DNA of 64,000 bases, from assembly GCF_016863535.1 (NCBI RefSeq), contig NZ_BOPB01000013.1, positions 248,001 through 312,000 on the forward strand, written 5' to 3'. The stretch comes from Micromonospora lutea. GTDB lineage: Bacteria; Actinomycetota; Actinomycetes; Mycobacteriales; Micromonosporaceae. The notes below the pieces were generated by a model. The model was not told the origin of the DNA. It did no database searches and worked only from the letters and a program-made list of their open reading frames with translations. Below are positions 31,898 to 40,432 of this stretch, piece by piece. How positions within the stretch are numbered: position 1 is the stretch's first letter; each line of letters opens with the position of its first letter. A program made the position numbers and the translations under genes.

Positions 31898-32340
31898 GAC
31901 GGCTCCGTCCAGCGTTCAGCCGTCCCGTGTGCCGTCTGCCGGACGGAGAAGCTGACCCCCGGCACCACCGAGAGAGCCTTGCCGGTCACCGTGCAGGTCA
32001 CGTCGGTCTCCGTGACGACGCAGCTCGGCCCCGGCTCCTCCCAGTCGACCAGCCAGTCTCCGGCGGATCGGAGAAACCGGGTGGCGCGCTGCTCACCGGC
32101 GCCGGCCGGCGCATCGAAGAGCCGCGCCGCGTTGACCCCGCTCTGGGCCGCGTTGAGCGCGGTCGACCGGGCGACGAAGACGGCGGCGACCTGGATCGAG
32201 GCGAACAGCATCAGCAGGACCGCCGGCAGCGCCACCGCCAGCTCGACCGGGTTGCCGCCCCGCTCGCCGTCGCCGGGCAGCAGACGGTGCCGGGTGGCGG
32301 CGACCACCCGGCACCAGCCGGCGGAGAGGCGACGGAACAT
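31894..32340 (-). CDS. TadE-like minor pilin
   Basis: The product is 148 residues. A longer cytoplasmic lead (~30 residues, Arg-rich) ends at GERGGNPVELAVALPAVLLML, with the conserved Glu of TadE proteins and a hydrophobic helix. The exported part holds CVVTETDVTCTV, two Cys that may pair. It is translationally coupled to the next gene. Confidence 0.8.
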   Translation of the reverse strand: MFRRLSAGWCRVVAATRHRLLPGDGERGGNPVELAVALPAVLLMLFASIQVAAVFVARSTALNAAQSGVNAARLFDAPAGAGEQRATRFLRSAGDWLVDWEEPGPSCVVTETDVTCTVTGKALSVVPGVSFSVRQTAHGTAERWTEPS

Positions 32341-32343
32341 CGG

Positions 32344-32547
32344 TCAGTCGCTCGACGGGTCCTGGTGGGTCGGGATGTTGTCCATCCAGTCGTTGGCCGC
32401 GCCGAGGGCGGCGGCGGTCACCGCCATCGCCACGGCCACCAGGCCGAAGATGATCACAGCGGTCGGCACCGGGCTGTCGCCACGGTCGCCGCGCAGCTCG
32501 GCCAGGCGCGCCCGCAGCGCGACGTGTACATAGGTGAGGACGGACAT
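32344..32547 (-). CDS. Small Flp-pilin candidate
   Basis: A 67-residue protein with AAGGAG ribosome site. An N-terminal amphipathic stretch (~25 residues) ends in RGDSPVPTAVIIFGLVAVAM, followed by a single hydrophobic helix and a short polar tail. Size, one helix and place between TadC and TadE genes match the major Flp pilin. The classical GxxxxEY processing motif is not obvious, so it could be another small pilus component. Confidence 0.6.
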   Translation of the reverse strand: MSVLTYVHVALRARLAELRGDRGDSPVPTAVIIFGLVAVAMAVTAAALGAANDWMDNIPTHQDPSSD

Positions 32548-32573
32548 TCGGGGGCTCCTTCGATCGGGTCGGC

Positions 32574-33437
32574 CTAGAGGCGGGCCAGGAACGGATAGAT
32601 GGCGAAGCCGAGCAGGACGAAGACCAGCAGCGCGCCGGGAATGTCGAGCCGGCTGGTCACCCCCTCGGCCCGAGCCAGGTTGTCGGTGCGGATCTGGTCG
32701 CGCAGCGAGTCGGCCCGGCTGCGCAGGGTCTCGTGCACCTGGGCGCCCTCACTCCCGGAGGAACGCATGATCGCGCCGACGTCGCCCAACTCCGGGATGC
32801 CGATCCGGTCGGCGAGATCACGTAGCTCGTCCCAGGGCGAGTGCATCTGCATCTGGGCCATCCGCAGCGCCTCGGATATCCGGTCGAAGACCCAGCCCTC
32901 GCAGATCGCGGCGGCCCGCTCCAGCGACTGCACCGGGCCGTGCGCCGCGGACAACTGCAACGCGACCAGGTCGAGGTAGGTGCAGACCGCCTGGCGGAAC
33001 TCGTCGCGCGCGGCGTCGGCCTTGGCCAGCACCGAGCGGTGCGCCACCAGTGCGCAGAGCAGCGCCAGGCCGAGGCTGCCCAGCACCGGCACGGCCAGCG
33101 GCAACGAGACGCCGACGCTGAGCAGCGTGACGCTGAGCAGTGCCGGAGCGCTGAGTCCGATCAGGGCGGACAGCAGTAGGGAGAGGGCGTACTGCTCGGA
33201 GGTGCGATCGAGCAGGGCCAGTTGCCGGTGTGGTGGGCGCAGCCAGCGGGCCAGCCCGGTGAGCCAGTCCAGACGCCGGTCGGCGGGGTGGGGGTGGGCG
33301 GCCCCCGGCGGCTGGTGCAGCCGGCGCAGCGCCGGGCCGAGCGCGGGCGTCGCCGGAACCAGTTCCCGGACCACCAGGAACACGCCCAACCCGAGCGTGG
33401 CACCGGCCACCACCGCGAGGGTGAGATGCAGGTTCAC
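32574..33437 (-). CDS. tadC: TadC-like inner-membrane platform protein (type II secretion F domain)
   Basis: A 287-residue membrane protein with the T2SF domain in the second half: VCTYLDLVALQLSAAHGPVQ, ALRMAQMQMHSPWDELRDLAD, with helices at the N-terminus, middle (LLLSALIGLSAPALLSVTLL) and C-terminus. With TadB it forms the platform that couples the ATPase to pilin extrusion. The GTG start overlaps the tadB stop by four bases. Confidence 0.85.
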   Translation of the reverse strand: MNLHLTLAVVAGATLGLGVFLVVRELVPATPALGPALRRLHQPPGAAHPHPADRRLDWLTGLARWLRPPHRQLALLDRTSEQYALSLLLSALIGLSAPALLSVTLLSVGVSLPLAVPVLGSLGLALLCALVAHRSVLAKADAARDEFRQAVCTYLDLVALQLSAAHGPVQSLERAAAICEGWVFDRISEALRMAQMQMHSPWDELRDLADRIGIPELGDVGAIMRSSGSEGAQVHETLRSRADSLRDQIRTDNLARAEGVTSRLDIPGALLVFVLLGFAIYPFLARL

Positions 33438-34336
33438 GCCACCACCTCGCTCGGGTCGGGGGCCGGCAGGAACCGGGCCGGTCGGGGCGGCTGGCTCATC
33501 GAGCGCACCCAGGCCAGCAACGCCACGAAGGCGGCACCGAGCACCGCCATCACCAGCTGCCCGAACGGCGTGTCATAGGGCTGGACGTATTCGCGGTTGA
33601 GTAGTCCGTACGCGATGGTGGCCAGCGTCATCCCGGTCAGGAAGCGGACCGCGAACCGGGGCTGGGTGCGCTTGGCCTCGATCTCCCGGCGGGTCGCGAC
33701 CTCGGCTGCGGCCGCCGAGGCGATCGAGCCGAGCACGTCGCCGAGGCGCTCGCCCCGGTCGGTGAGGTGCAGGATGAGCGCCGCCACCACCTGGTCGCAG
33801 ACCGGGTCACCGATCTCGTCGGCGAAGGCCAGCAGAGCGGAGCGGGCCAGCCAGCCGGCCTGGAGCCGGGCGGCGAGCAGGCGTACCTCCTCCTGGATCT
33901 CCTCCGGTGCGGTGGTGACCGTGCCGATGATCGCCTGCTGGAGCCCCTGCCCGGTGGCGGAGACGTCCTTGAGTCGGCGGGTCCATTCGCCGACCGCCTC
34001 GATCCGGGCGATGGCCCGCTGCTCGGCCCGGCCGACGGAGAACAGCCAGGGGGTGCCCGGCACCGCCACCGCGACCAGCAGGCCGACCACGGGCAGACCG
34101 GTCAGCAGGAAGGCCAGCGCGCCAGCGACCACCGCGCCCACCAGGAGGGTCTGGTGCGCCCGCTGGTCACGGACGGTGGTGCCGGAGCCGCGCCAGAGTC
34201 GGTCCAGCCCCGGACCCGCGCCAGGTGCCCGGCCGGGCGGTCGGCGGGTGCCGACGAGCGCGACGACGGCCAGCACCAGGCCGGCCACGCAGGCCGCGCC
34301 CGAGACCAGGGCGATCAGCTCGATGTTCGTACGCAC
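33434..34336 (-). CDS. tadB: TadB-like inner-membrane platform protein (type II secretion F domain)
   Basis: A 300-residue protein from GTG 34336, 4 bp after the ATPase stop. Membrane helices near the N-terminus and 75-105 (LLVGAVVAGALAFLLTGLPVV) precede the T2SF domain (WTRRLKDVSATGQGLQQAI, DEIGDPVCDQVVAALILHLTDRGERLGDVL) and two terminal helices. Confidence 0.85.
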   Translation of the reverse strand: MRTNIELIALVSGAACVAGLVLAVVALVGTRRPPGRAPGAGPGLDRLWRGSGTTVRDQRAHQTLLVGAVVAGALAFLLTGLPVVGLLVAVAVPGTPWLFSVGRAEQRAIARIEAVGEWTRRLKDVSATGQGLQQAIIGTVTTAPEEIQEEVRLLAARLQAGWLARSALLAFADEIGDPVCDQVVAALILHLTDRGERLGDVLGSIASAAAAEVATRREIEAKRTQPRFAVRFLTGMTLATIAYGLLNREYVQPYDTPFGQLVMAVLGAAFVALLAWVRSMSQPPRPARFLPAPDPSEVVA

Positions 34337-34340
34337 CGGC

Positions 34341-35876
34341 TCACCGCCGACCGAGTCGGGTCTGCCGGGGCCGCCGCCAGGCACCCTGGCCGACCTCGAT
34401 CCAGCGACTCAGCAGCCGGGCGTCGTAGCCCACCCGCAGCAGCTGGTCCCGGACGCGTTCCGGCAGGTGCTTCGGGACCGCCCGACCGTCCGGGCCGGGG
34501 CCGAACACCTGCGTGGTGGTGATCCGGCTGCCCTCACCGACCCCCAGCACCTCCTCGACGTGGGAGACGAAGCGGTGCTTGCGCCCGCCGATGCCGGTCT
34601 CGTCGTCGATGTTGACGTAGACGATCAGGTCGAGTGCGTTGCCGGCCATCCGGCGGGCCTGGTCGACGGTCATCTCACGGCCGTGCGACAGCGCCAACTC
34701 GATGATCCGCTCGCTCACCCCGGCCGGCGTACGTGCGTGGATGGTGCACATCGATCCCCGGCTGGTGGTCATCGCCTGGAGCATCGGCACGATCTCCCGG
34801 GAGCGCACCTCGCCGACGATGATCCGCAGCACGCCCATGCGCAGCGACACCGGGATCAGGTCGGCGATGTTGACCTCGCCGGCGGGTCGACCGTCCGGCC
34901 CGCGTTCGCCGTGCCCCTCCCGGGCCTCGAAGCTCATCACCGCGCGGTGCCGCTCGCTGCGGCGGGCCGGGAGCAGTTCCCGACTCTCCTCCAGCAGCAC
35001 GTACGGCTCGTCCGGCGGGATCTCGCTCATCATGGCCCGGATCACGGTGGTCTTACCGGCACCGGCCAGCCCGGCGACCATGATGTTCAGACCGGCCCGC
35101 ATCGACGCCCGGAGGAAGTCCCGCAGCAGCGGGTCGATCATTTCGTCGAGGTCGCCCCGGCCGCCGGCCAGGTCGTCCAGGGTCACGTCGAGGGTGTTGT
35201 GCTTGCGGATCACCGCGTACGGGCGGTGGCTGACCAGGAACACCGCGGCCAGTCGACTGCCGTCGGGCAGTTGCAGGTCCAGGGTGGGCTTCGAGGTGGA
35301 CAGGGAGCGTTCCGTCGCACCGGCCCGTCGGGCCGCAGCCTGAAGGATCTCCACCAGCTCGTCGTCGCTGTCGGCGATGGGGTCGGCCCAGTCGACGCCG
35401 CCACCGTGCCGGGCGATGCGCACCTGGTCGCAGCCGAGGATGTGCACCTCCTCAATGGTGTCGTCGACCAGCAGCGTCTGGAGCCGACCGAGACCGGCCA
35501 GCTCGGCGGTCACCTGGTCGAGCAGCAGCCGTTCCGCACCGGCGGCCATCGGCGTGCCGGCACGACGCACCGAGTCGGCGTACTCGGCGACCAGTTCGAC
35601 GGCGAGCCGGGCCCGCTCGGTGTCCTCCTCGGCGACGCTGAACTCCCGGCCGCGCTGCCACCGGGTGAGCCGCTCACTGAGCTGCCGGCGCAGCTCGCGT
35701 ACCACCTGGAAATCGACCCGTGGCCGGGGCGGTGGGGCTGCCGGCGGCGCGGCGACCGGAACCGGCACCTGCGTTGGCTCATGGTGCCGACCGTTGACGG
35801 GAGGTAGCGGCGGGGCGGTGGAGGTGGCGCCCGGTGGCTGCCGACGCGGGTCCGACGAGACCGGTTCAAATCGCAT
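34341..35876 (-). CDS. tadA: TadA/CpaF-family secretion ATPase
   Basis: It is the hexameric ATPase that powers Flp pilus assembly. The 511-residue product has a Pro-rich N-terminal tail and an N-terminal domain with VDDTIEEVHILGCDQV. The ATPase core has Walker A VAGLAGAGKTTVIRAMM, an Asp box (YVLLEESRELL), and the His box MCTIHARTPAGVSERI. It overlaps the CpaE-like gene by 11 bp and is followed by tadB. Confidence 0.9.
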   Translation of the reverse strand: MRFEPVSSDPRRQPPGATSTAPPLPPVNGRHHEPTQVPVPVAAPPAAPPPRPRVDFQVVRELRRQLSERLTRWQRGREFSVAEEDTERARLAVELVAEYADSVRRAGTPMAAGAERLLLDQVTAELAGLGRLQTLLVDDTIEEVHILGCDQVRIARHGGGVDWADPIADSDDELVEILQAAARRAGATERSLSTSKPTLDLQLPDGSRLAAVFLVSHRPYAVIRKHNTLDVTLDDLAGGRGDLDEMIDPLLRDFLRASMRAGLNIMVAGLAGAGKTTVIRAMMSEIPPDEPYVLLEESRELLPARRSERHRAVMSFEAREGHGERGPDGRPAGEVNIADLIPVSLRMGVLRIIVGEVRSREIVPMLQAMTTSRGSMCTIHARTPAGVSERIIELALSHGREMTVDQARRMAGNALDLIVYVNIDDETGIGGRKHRFVSHVEEVLGVGEGSRITTTQVFGPGPDGRAVPKHLPERVRDQLLRVGYDARLLSRWIEVGQGAWRRPRQTRLGRR

Positions 35877-36666
35877 CCGGCACCCCCTGGGAGACGGGCC
35901 ACGCCAACCGGGCCCGCCGACGCTCCAGCAGCGCGCCGATCGGCACCTCCAACTCGCGGGCCGCGCGCAGCAACGGCCGGCTGGCCCGCACCGTCCCGCC
36001 GAGGCTCAACACCTCCGCGGTACGCGGATCGTGCGGCAGCCGGGCGATCACCGGAAGCTTGAGGGCCTTGCTGACCTCACTCTTGCCGTGACCGCCGCCG
36101 ACCAGCAGCAGCCGCAGCGTGCCCGACGGCACCCGGTGCTCGACGAAGTCCCGCTCGATGGCCTGGAGCATGGCCCGGGTGCCGGACAGGTCGGGCAGCT
36201 GTGCCCGGGTCACCACCAGCACCGCCGAGGCGGCGCGCAGCAACGGCCAGGGCGGGCCCAGGACGTGCAGCCGTCCGCAGTCGACGATCACGTCGTACGG
36301 CGGATCACCGCGGTCCAGAGCGGCGAAGAAGTCGGCGAAGCGCTGCCAGAGCGGGGTGACGCTGCCTGCCTGGGCGGGGTCGACCACTCCCGGCAGCAGG
36401 AGCCGCTCGCGACGCGGCGCGTCGAGGTCCACCAGTTGTGACCAGAACGCGGTCTCCATGTTGCCGTCCCGCAGTTCACCGACGGCCAGCTCACCGATGC
36501 CGCGTGGCCCGTCGAGCGCGCCACCGAGGTAACCGGCGAGGACGGAGCCGCCGGCCGGGTCGCACTCGGCGAGAATCAGCCGCCGGTGCCAGCTCAACGC
36601 GCAGGCCAACGCGGTGGTGGTGACCCCCGGCGAGCCCTTGGCCGAGACCAGCGCGATGATGGCCAT
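35866..36666 (-). CDS. CpaE/TadZ-like ParA-type ATPase
   Basis: A 266-residue P-loop protein with deviant Walker A SAKGSPGVTTTALACALSW, a hallmark of MinD/ParA relatives. DVIVDCGRL sits in the Walker B place, and the ATP-side residues are ECDPAGGS. In tad systems TadZ/CpaE places the pilus machine at its cellular site. It lies between the SAF protein and the ATPase. Confidence 0.82.
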   Translation of the reverse strand: MAIIALVSAKGSPGVTTTALACALSWHRRLILAECDPAGGSVLAGYLGGALDGPRGIGELAVGELRDGNMETAFWSQLVDLDAPRRERLLLPGVVDPAQAGSVTPLWQRFADFFAALDRGDPPYDVIVDCGRLHVLGPPWPLLRAASAVLVVTRAQLPDLSGTRAMLQAIERDFVEHRVPSGTLRLLLVGGGHGKSEVSKALKLPVIARLPHDPRTAEVLSLGGTVRASRPLLRAARELEVPIGALLERRRARLAWPVSQGVPDAI

Positions 36667-36668
36667 GC

Positions 36669-37331
36669 TCAGGCCGCCTTGGTCAGCACGACCGCGATCC
36701 GATCCTGTGCGGCCAGCGCCACCACCGCCGGCACGTCCCGGATGGCGAGCGCCAGGTAGACGACGACCTCGTCCCGCCCGTCGGTGGAAACGGCGTCGGT
36801 GACGGTCGCGGTGAACCGGGTGCCCCCCGACGAGGAACTCTTGCCGCTGTCGTTGCTCGGGGTGCTGACCAGCAACACCTGGTCACCGGGTCGCAGCTTC
36901 GGCGCGGGCACCTGAGCGGCGCGTAGCCCGAGGGCGAGCTGCTGCTGCCCGGGGCCGAGCAGCGGATCGTCGGTGAGCTGGGCCATTGTCAGCAGGGAGC
37001 CCGGGGCCAGCGCGACCGCGGCGCGCATCCCGATCACGTCGGCGAGTCGGGAGGCGGGCACCGGTTCGAGCCCCTGACCGCCGGCCACCTGCACCGACAT
37101 CAGGTCGTCGGCGCGTACCACGCTGCCCACCTCGACCGCCCGGGCCACCGCCAGGTAGCTGCCGGTGGCCCGAACCGAGGTCACCGCGAACGCCGACCCC
37201 AACCCACCGAGGGCGATCAGCAGGACGGCGAGGCCGAGCAGGCCGGGCCGGACCCGACGTTGGCGAACCACCCGGGGCGGGGCGACCGGCGCGTCCACCG
37301 GAGAAGTTCCGTTGCGGGTCGCCACGCTCAT
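36669..37331 (-). CDS. CpaB/RcpC-like SAF-domain protein
   Basis: A 220-residue protein with one membrane helix (LLGLAVLLIALGGLGSAFAV) and an SAF domain: VARAVEVGSVVRADDLMSVQV, VIGMRAAVALAPGSLLTMAQL. CpaB proteins link the pilus machine to the envelope. ATG 37331 has an AAAGG site ten bases upstream and is preferred over TTG 37340. Confidence 0.82.
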   Translation of the reverse strand: MSVATRNGTSPVDAPVAPPRVVRQRRVRPGLLGLAVLLIALGGLGSAFAVTSVRATGSYLAVARAVEVGSVVRADDLMSVQVAGGQGLEPVPASRLADVIGMRAAVALAPGSLLTMAQLTDDPLLGPGQQQLALGLRAAQVPAPKLRPGDQVLLVSTPSNDSGKSSSSGGTRFTATVTDAVSTDGRDEVVVYLALAIRDVPAVVALAAQDRIAVVLTKAA

Positions 37332-37380
37332 CGGCGCCAACCTTTCGTTCGCGACTGCGGGGCGCGCAGGACCGGCTCAC

Positions 37381-38412
37381 TCACCGCGCCACCACCTGGA
37401 GCTCGTTGATCTCGATTTCGACCGGGCCGGTCGTGCGGGTGACCCCGCCGATGCTTCCGCTGTCACCGCCGTTGCTGGTCCACGTCACCGACCAGTGCGT
37501 GGTCGCCCGGACCGTGTACGTGTCCGCCCGGGTGTAGCCGCTGTCATAGCCGCAGTCGGGGGACGGCTGCCCGGCATGCGAACCTCGGCGGTCGTACGGG
37601 GTGCCGGGGCCGGTGCAGATGACCTCGTCGCCGTTGTCCATGTCCCAGACCACCCGGTCCACCTCGGCCTGGATCGTCACGGTCAGGCCGCGATCCGTGG
37701 CCTCGGCGCTCAACGGGCCGAACTGGTTGGCACCTCGTTCGGCCCACATCCAGACCGGCAGACCGACCAGTCCGGGGCCGACGGACTTGCGTGGCGCGAC
37801 CGCCGCCCGGGGTGCGAGCAGGGTGATCGAGGCGAACGCCCGGCGGGCCAGCTCCTCCGGATCCGGCGGGGCGCCGAAGCCCGGCGGTGGCGTGTCCAGC
37901 AGCTCGAGGGTTCCCTGACCCAGAGCACCACCGTTGCAGCTCTTCAGGTACCACTGCTGTCCCTCGGGGGGTTCCGTGGGCGGCGACTCGGCAAGCTTGT
38001 AGTAGCAGCCGTCGCCGCTGTTGAACCACCCGAGCAGGTCGTCGTAGCAGGGGATGGTGCGGCCTTCCCACTGGCAGACACCGCTGCCGCCCCCGCCGCC
38101 GTTGTTGCCGCCGCCGTTGTCGCCACCGTTGCCGCCGCCACCAGGCGTACCCGGGTCGTCGTCCCAGACGTTGCAGTTCGGTTGGGCCGGTGGACATTCG
38201 GCACCGGGGTCGGCTGCGGTCGCCGGGACCGCGCCGGCGCCTGCCAGCAGCAGCGCCAGCGCGCCGCCGAGCAGGACCCGCCGGAGATCGACGGTACGGG
38301 CGGCGAACGGTCGGCGTCGGTGGCTTGCCGGCACCGGGCCAGGTCGGCCGGGCGAGCTGACCCGGTCGGCGTGCCGTTCGTGGCCGCGACTGCCGCTCCA
38401 CCCGGTCAGCAC
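37381..38412 (-). CDS. Exported tad-locus protein with Gly/Asn-rich linker
   Basis: A product of up to 343 residues from GTG 38412, overlapping the lipoprotein gene by seven bases; a shorter form from GTG 38289 is possible. The signal helix is RRVLLGGALALLLAGAGAVP and ends in a cleavage-like ATAA. The mature part starts Cys-rich (AECPPAQPNCNVWDDD), runs through a Gly/Asn repeat, then CQWEGRTIPCYDDLLGW and further Cys pairs. The C-terminal half looks like beta-sandwich (YTVRATTHWSVTWTSNG). I do not recognise a family. The placement suggests an extracellular pilus-associated part. Confidence 0.65.
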   Translation of the reverse strand: MLTGWSGSRGHERHADRVSSPGRPGPVPASHRRRPFAARTVDLRRVLLGGALALLLAGAGAVPATAADPGAECPPAQPNCNVWDDDPGTPGGGGNGGDNGGGNNGGGGGSGVCQWEGRTIPCYDDLLGWFNSGDGCYYKLAESPPTEPPEGQQWYLKSCNGGALGQGTLELLDTPPPGFGAPPDPEELARRAFASITLLAPRAAVAPRKSVGPGLVGLPVWMWAERGANQFGPLSAEATDRGLTVTIQAEVDRVVWDMDNGDEVICTGPGTPYDRRGSHAGQPSPDCGYDSGYTRADTYTVRATTHWSVTWTSNGGDSGSIGGVTRTTGPVEIEINELQVVAR

Positions 38413-38975
38413 GGCTGGTCCTGGTGCGCCGCGCCGCTGCTGATCCGCCAGCGACCGTCGGGATAACGGGCCGCCGTGGCGGTGGCCAGATGACGGGAGC
38501 CACGGGTGCCCGGGACGACCTTGTCGTCGGCGAGGTAGACCAGCCGGTAGTTGCTGGCGTCGACGCAGTCCTGGATCTCGACCGTGGGCGGGTCGGCTTC
38601 CAGGTCCATCGAGATGACGGTGGGACCTTCGGAGCGCAGCGTGCCGGCGCTGACGGCGCCGTTCTGGCGGGCCTGCCGCAGGCTGAACCGGACCCTGGTC
38701 AGCAGTGGGTCGGCGAGGAACCGGGTCAGCTCCGGCTCCTGCGGGTCGCTGCGCCGACTCGCGGTCCGGGATGCCGCGAGGTAGCCGGAGTAGGCCGCCA
38801 ACGCCGCCTTCTCCGCAGCCGCCTCGTCGGCGACCCGCTCGGCGCCAGCGGAGTTGTTCCGTTCGGGTGCTGCGGCGGTGGATGCTTCCTGGGTGCTGCC
38901 GCAGGCGGTGCTCGTGCCGACCGTGGCGACCGCGACCAGGCTGGCCGTCCAGCGGCTCAGTTGCCGTGCTCGCAC
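38406..38975 (-). CDS. Lipoprotein at the head of the tad operon
   Basis: A 189-residue product from GTG 38975, with GAGGAGGG eight bases upstream. The signal peptide has lipobox VGTSTAC. The mature part has an Ala/Glu-rich helix (VADEAAAEKAALAAYSGYL) then a region resembling the NTF2-like fold common in such proteins (VEIQDCVDASNYRLVY, YPDGRWRISS). It is the first gene of the leftward tad operon. Role unknown. Confidence 0.7.
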   Translation of the reverse strand: MRARQLSRWTASLVAVATVGTSTACGSTQEASTAAAPERNNSAGAERVADEAAAEKAALAAYSGYLAASRTASRRSDPQEPELTRFLADPLLTRVRFSLRQARQNGAVSAGTLRSEGPTVISMDLEADPPTVEIQDCVDASNYRLVYLADDKVVPGTRGSRHLATATAARYPDGRWRISSGAAHQDQPC

Positions 38976-39550
38976 CTCGTGCCCTCCTCGGTGCCGCCCG
39001 GCGGACGCCGTCGCCGGGCCGTGCGGTAGCGCGACCGGACGGGATCCCTCCGGCCTGTTCATGCGCAGCCACATTTACGTTTACGGATCTCCTGTGAATG
39101 CACTGGCCTGGCTGCTCGTTGGTAGTGGACGTGGGTTGCGTCACATCCAAGGGGCGAGCATAGGCTGACGCCGGCCGATGCAACAGAGGCAATTCATACG
39201 AACACTCAGAGTTATGAAGGGTGGTGGCGCGGCGTGGTTACCGGAAGGTTGCCGACCTTGATCGGCTCGGGGTGCGGCTCGGGTGGGCGCGGACGGCGAC
39301 CCGGACGATCCCACTGCCGACTGGGTACGCGACGGACCAGTCGCAATGGGGCGGGAAATGGCAATCGGTCCGATCCGTCCCCCGGAAAAACGCCGCGAAT
39401 TGGTCGTCGATTGCGGTTCATGGGATTTGCATCAACTGATAGCTGGCATTCACGCCGACCCTCGAACAGCGGTATGACAATGGGTGCCGGAGCTCGGGAC
39501 CGCCACTCGAACCGACTGGCCACACTACCCTCCGTAAGGGGGTTGATGAC
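38976..39550. other. 575-bp intergenic region upstream of the tad operon and prepilin peptidase
   Basis: It separates two divergent transcripts and is the least GC-rich stretch of this locus (for example CATTTACGTTTACGGATC near 39069 and AATTCATACGAACACTCAG near 39191). Several short open frames here lack ribosome sites and coding bias. It most likely holds the divergent promoters; no clear operator palindrome is seen. Confidence 0.5.
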
Positions 39551-40354
39551 ATGACCCGGCAACCCGCGTCGCCGGCACCTCCGGACCGCACCGTCACGCC
39601 GGACGTGCCGCCGTCGGGGAACGCGCCTCGACCGTGGCAGCTCGCCGCCGCCGCGCTGTCGATCACCCCGCTGTTGCGGTACGCCGTCGCCCGACACGCC
39701 GTACCTCCGGGAACCGATCGCCGGGCCGGCTGCGACGCTTGCGGCGCGCCGATCAGCCTGCACCGCCCATGGCCGGCGCTCGGCCCGACCGCCCGCTGCG
39801 GTGGCTGCGGCGCACGGGTCGGTGCGCCGCCAGCCATCGTCGAACTGACCGTCCTGGCCGCCGTGGCCGCGCTGCTGCTGGCCCGTCCACCCGCGGTCGA
39901 GGTGGTCGTCGCGGCGTGGTGGTTGGCCTTCGCGGTGCCGTTGCTCTTCATCGACCTCGCGGTGCACCGGCTGCCGGACCGGCTGACCGTGCCGGCGGCC
40001 GCCGGCGTCTGGCTGCTGCTCGGGCTGGCCGCGCTGACCGGTGCCGGGGCCGCGCCGTGGCTGCGTGCCATCGGCGCCGGGCTCGGGATGGCGCTCTTCT
40101 TCGCCGCCACCACCCTGCTGCTCGGTACGCGAGGCTTCGGCATCGGCGACGCCAAGCTGGCGCTGAGCGCGGGCGCCCTGCTGGGCTGGTACGGCTGGAG
40201 CCTGCCGGTGCTCGGGCTGCTCCTCGCACTCACCCTCTCCGGACTGGTCGCCCTGGCCCTGCTGATCAGTGGCCGGGCCAGCTGGTCGAGCCACCTGCCG
40301 TTCGGGCCGTACCTGGTCCTCGGCACGCTCGGCGCGTTACTGCTGGTGTGGTGA
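39551..40354 (+). CDS. Prepilin peptidase (A24 family)
   Basis: A 267-residue polytopic membrane protein. The two aspartates of the aspartic peptidase site lie in FIDLAVHRLPDRL and GFGIGDAKLALS (GxGD motif). A small Cys-rich loop near the N-terminus (CDACGAPISL, CGGCGARVG) corresponds to the zinc-binding loop of long prepilin peptidases. It would process the pilins encoded by the divergent tad operon. AAGGGGG lies about 12 bases before ATG. Confidence 0.88.
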   Translation: MTRQPASPAPPDRTVTPDVPPSGNAPRPWQLAAAALSITPLLRYAVARHAVPPGTDRRAGCDACGAPISLHRPWPALGPTARCGGCGARVGAPPAIVELTVLAAVAALLLARPPAVEVVVAAWWLAFAVPLLFIDLAVHRLPDRLTVPAAAGVWLLLGLAALTGAGAAPWLRAIGAGLGMALFFAATTLLLGTRGFGIGDAKLALSAGALLGWYGWSLPVLGLLLALTLSGLVALALLISGRASWSSHLPFGPYLVLGTLGALLLVW

Positions 40355-40432
40355 ATCACGCTGCTGGTGTGGTGAACCGACCGGCGGGGAACTGTCAGCC
40401 CGCAGGGACCGTCGGACATGCCTGGAGGCGAT

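Noticed and set aside
33597..35807. 736-codon plus-strand frame across the tad genes
   Set aside because: It is antisense to tadB and tadA, which have Walker and secretion-domain motifs. There is no ribosome site and no recognisable domain.
39212..40294. Minus-strand frame opposite the prepilin peptidase
   Set aside because: Repetitive Gln/Arg/Gly composition. The plus strand carries the two catalytic Asp motifs and membrane helices.
40338..40377. Short direct repeat GCTGCTGGTGTGGTGAA, twice at the end of the prepilin peptidase gene
   Set aside because: It is a local slippage duplication of 17 bp overlapping the stop codon, with no sign of function.
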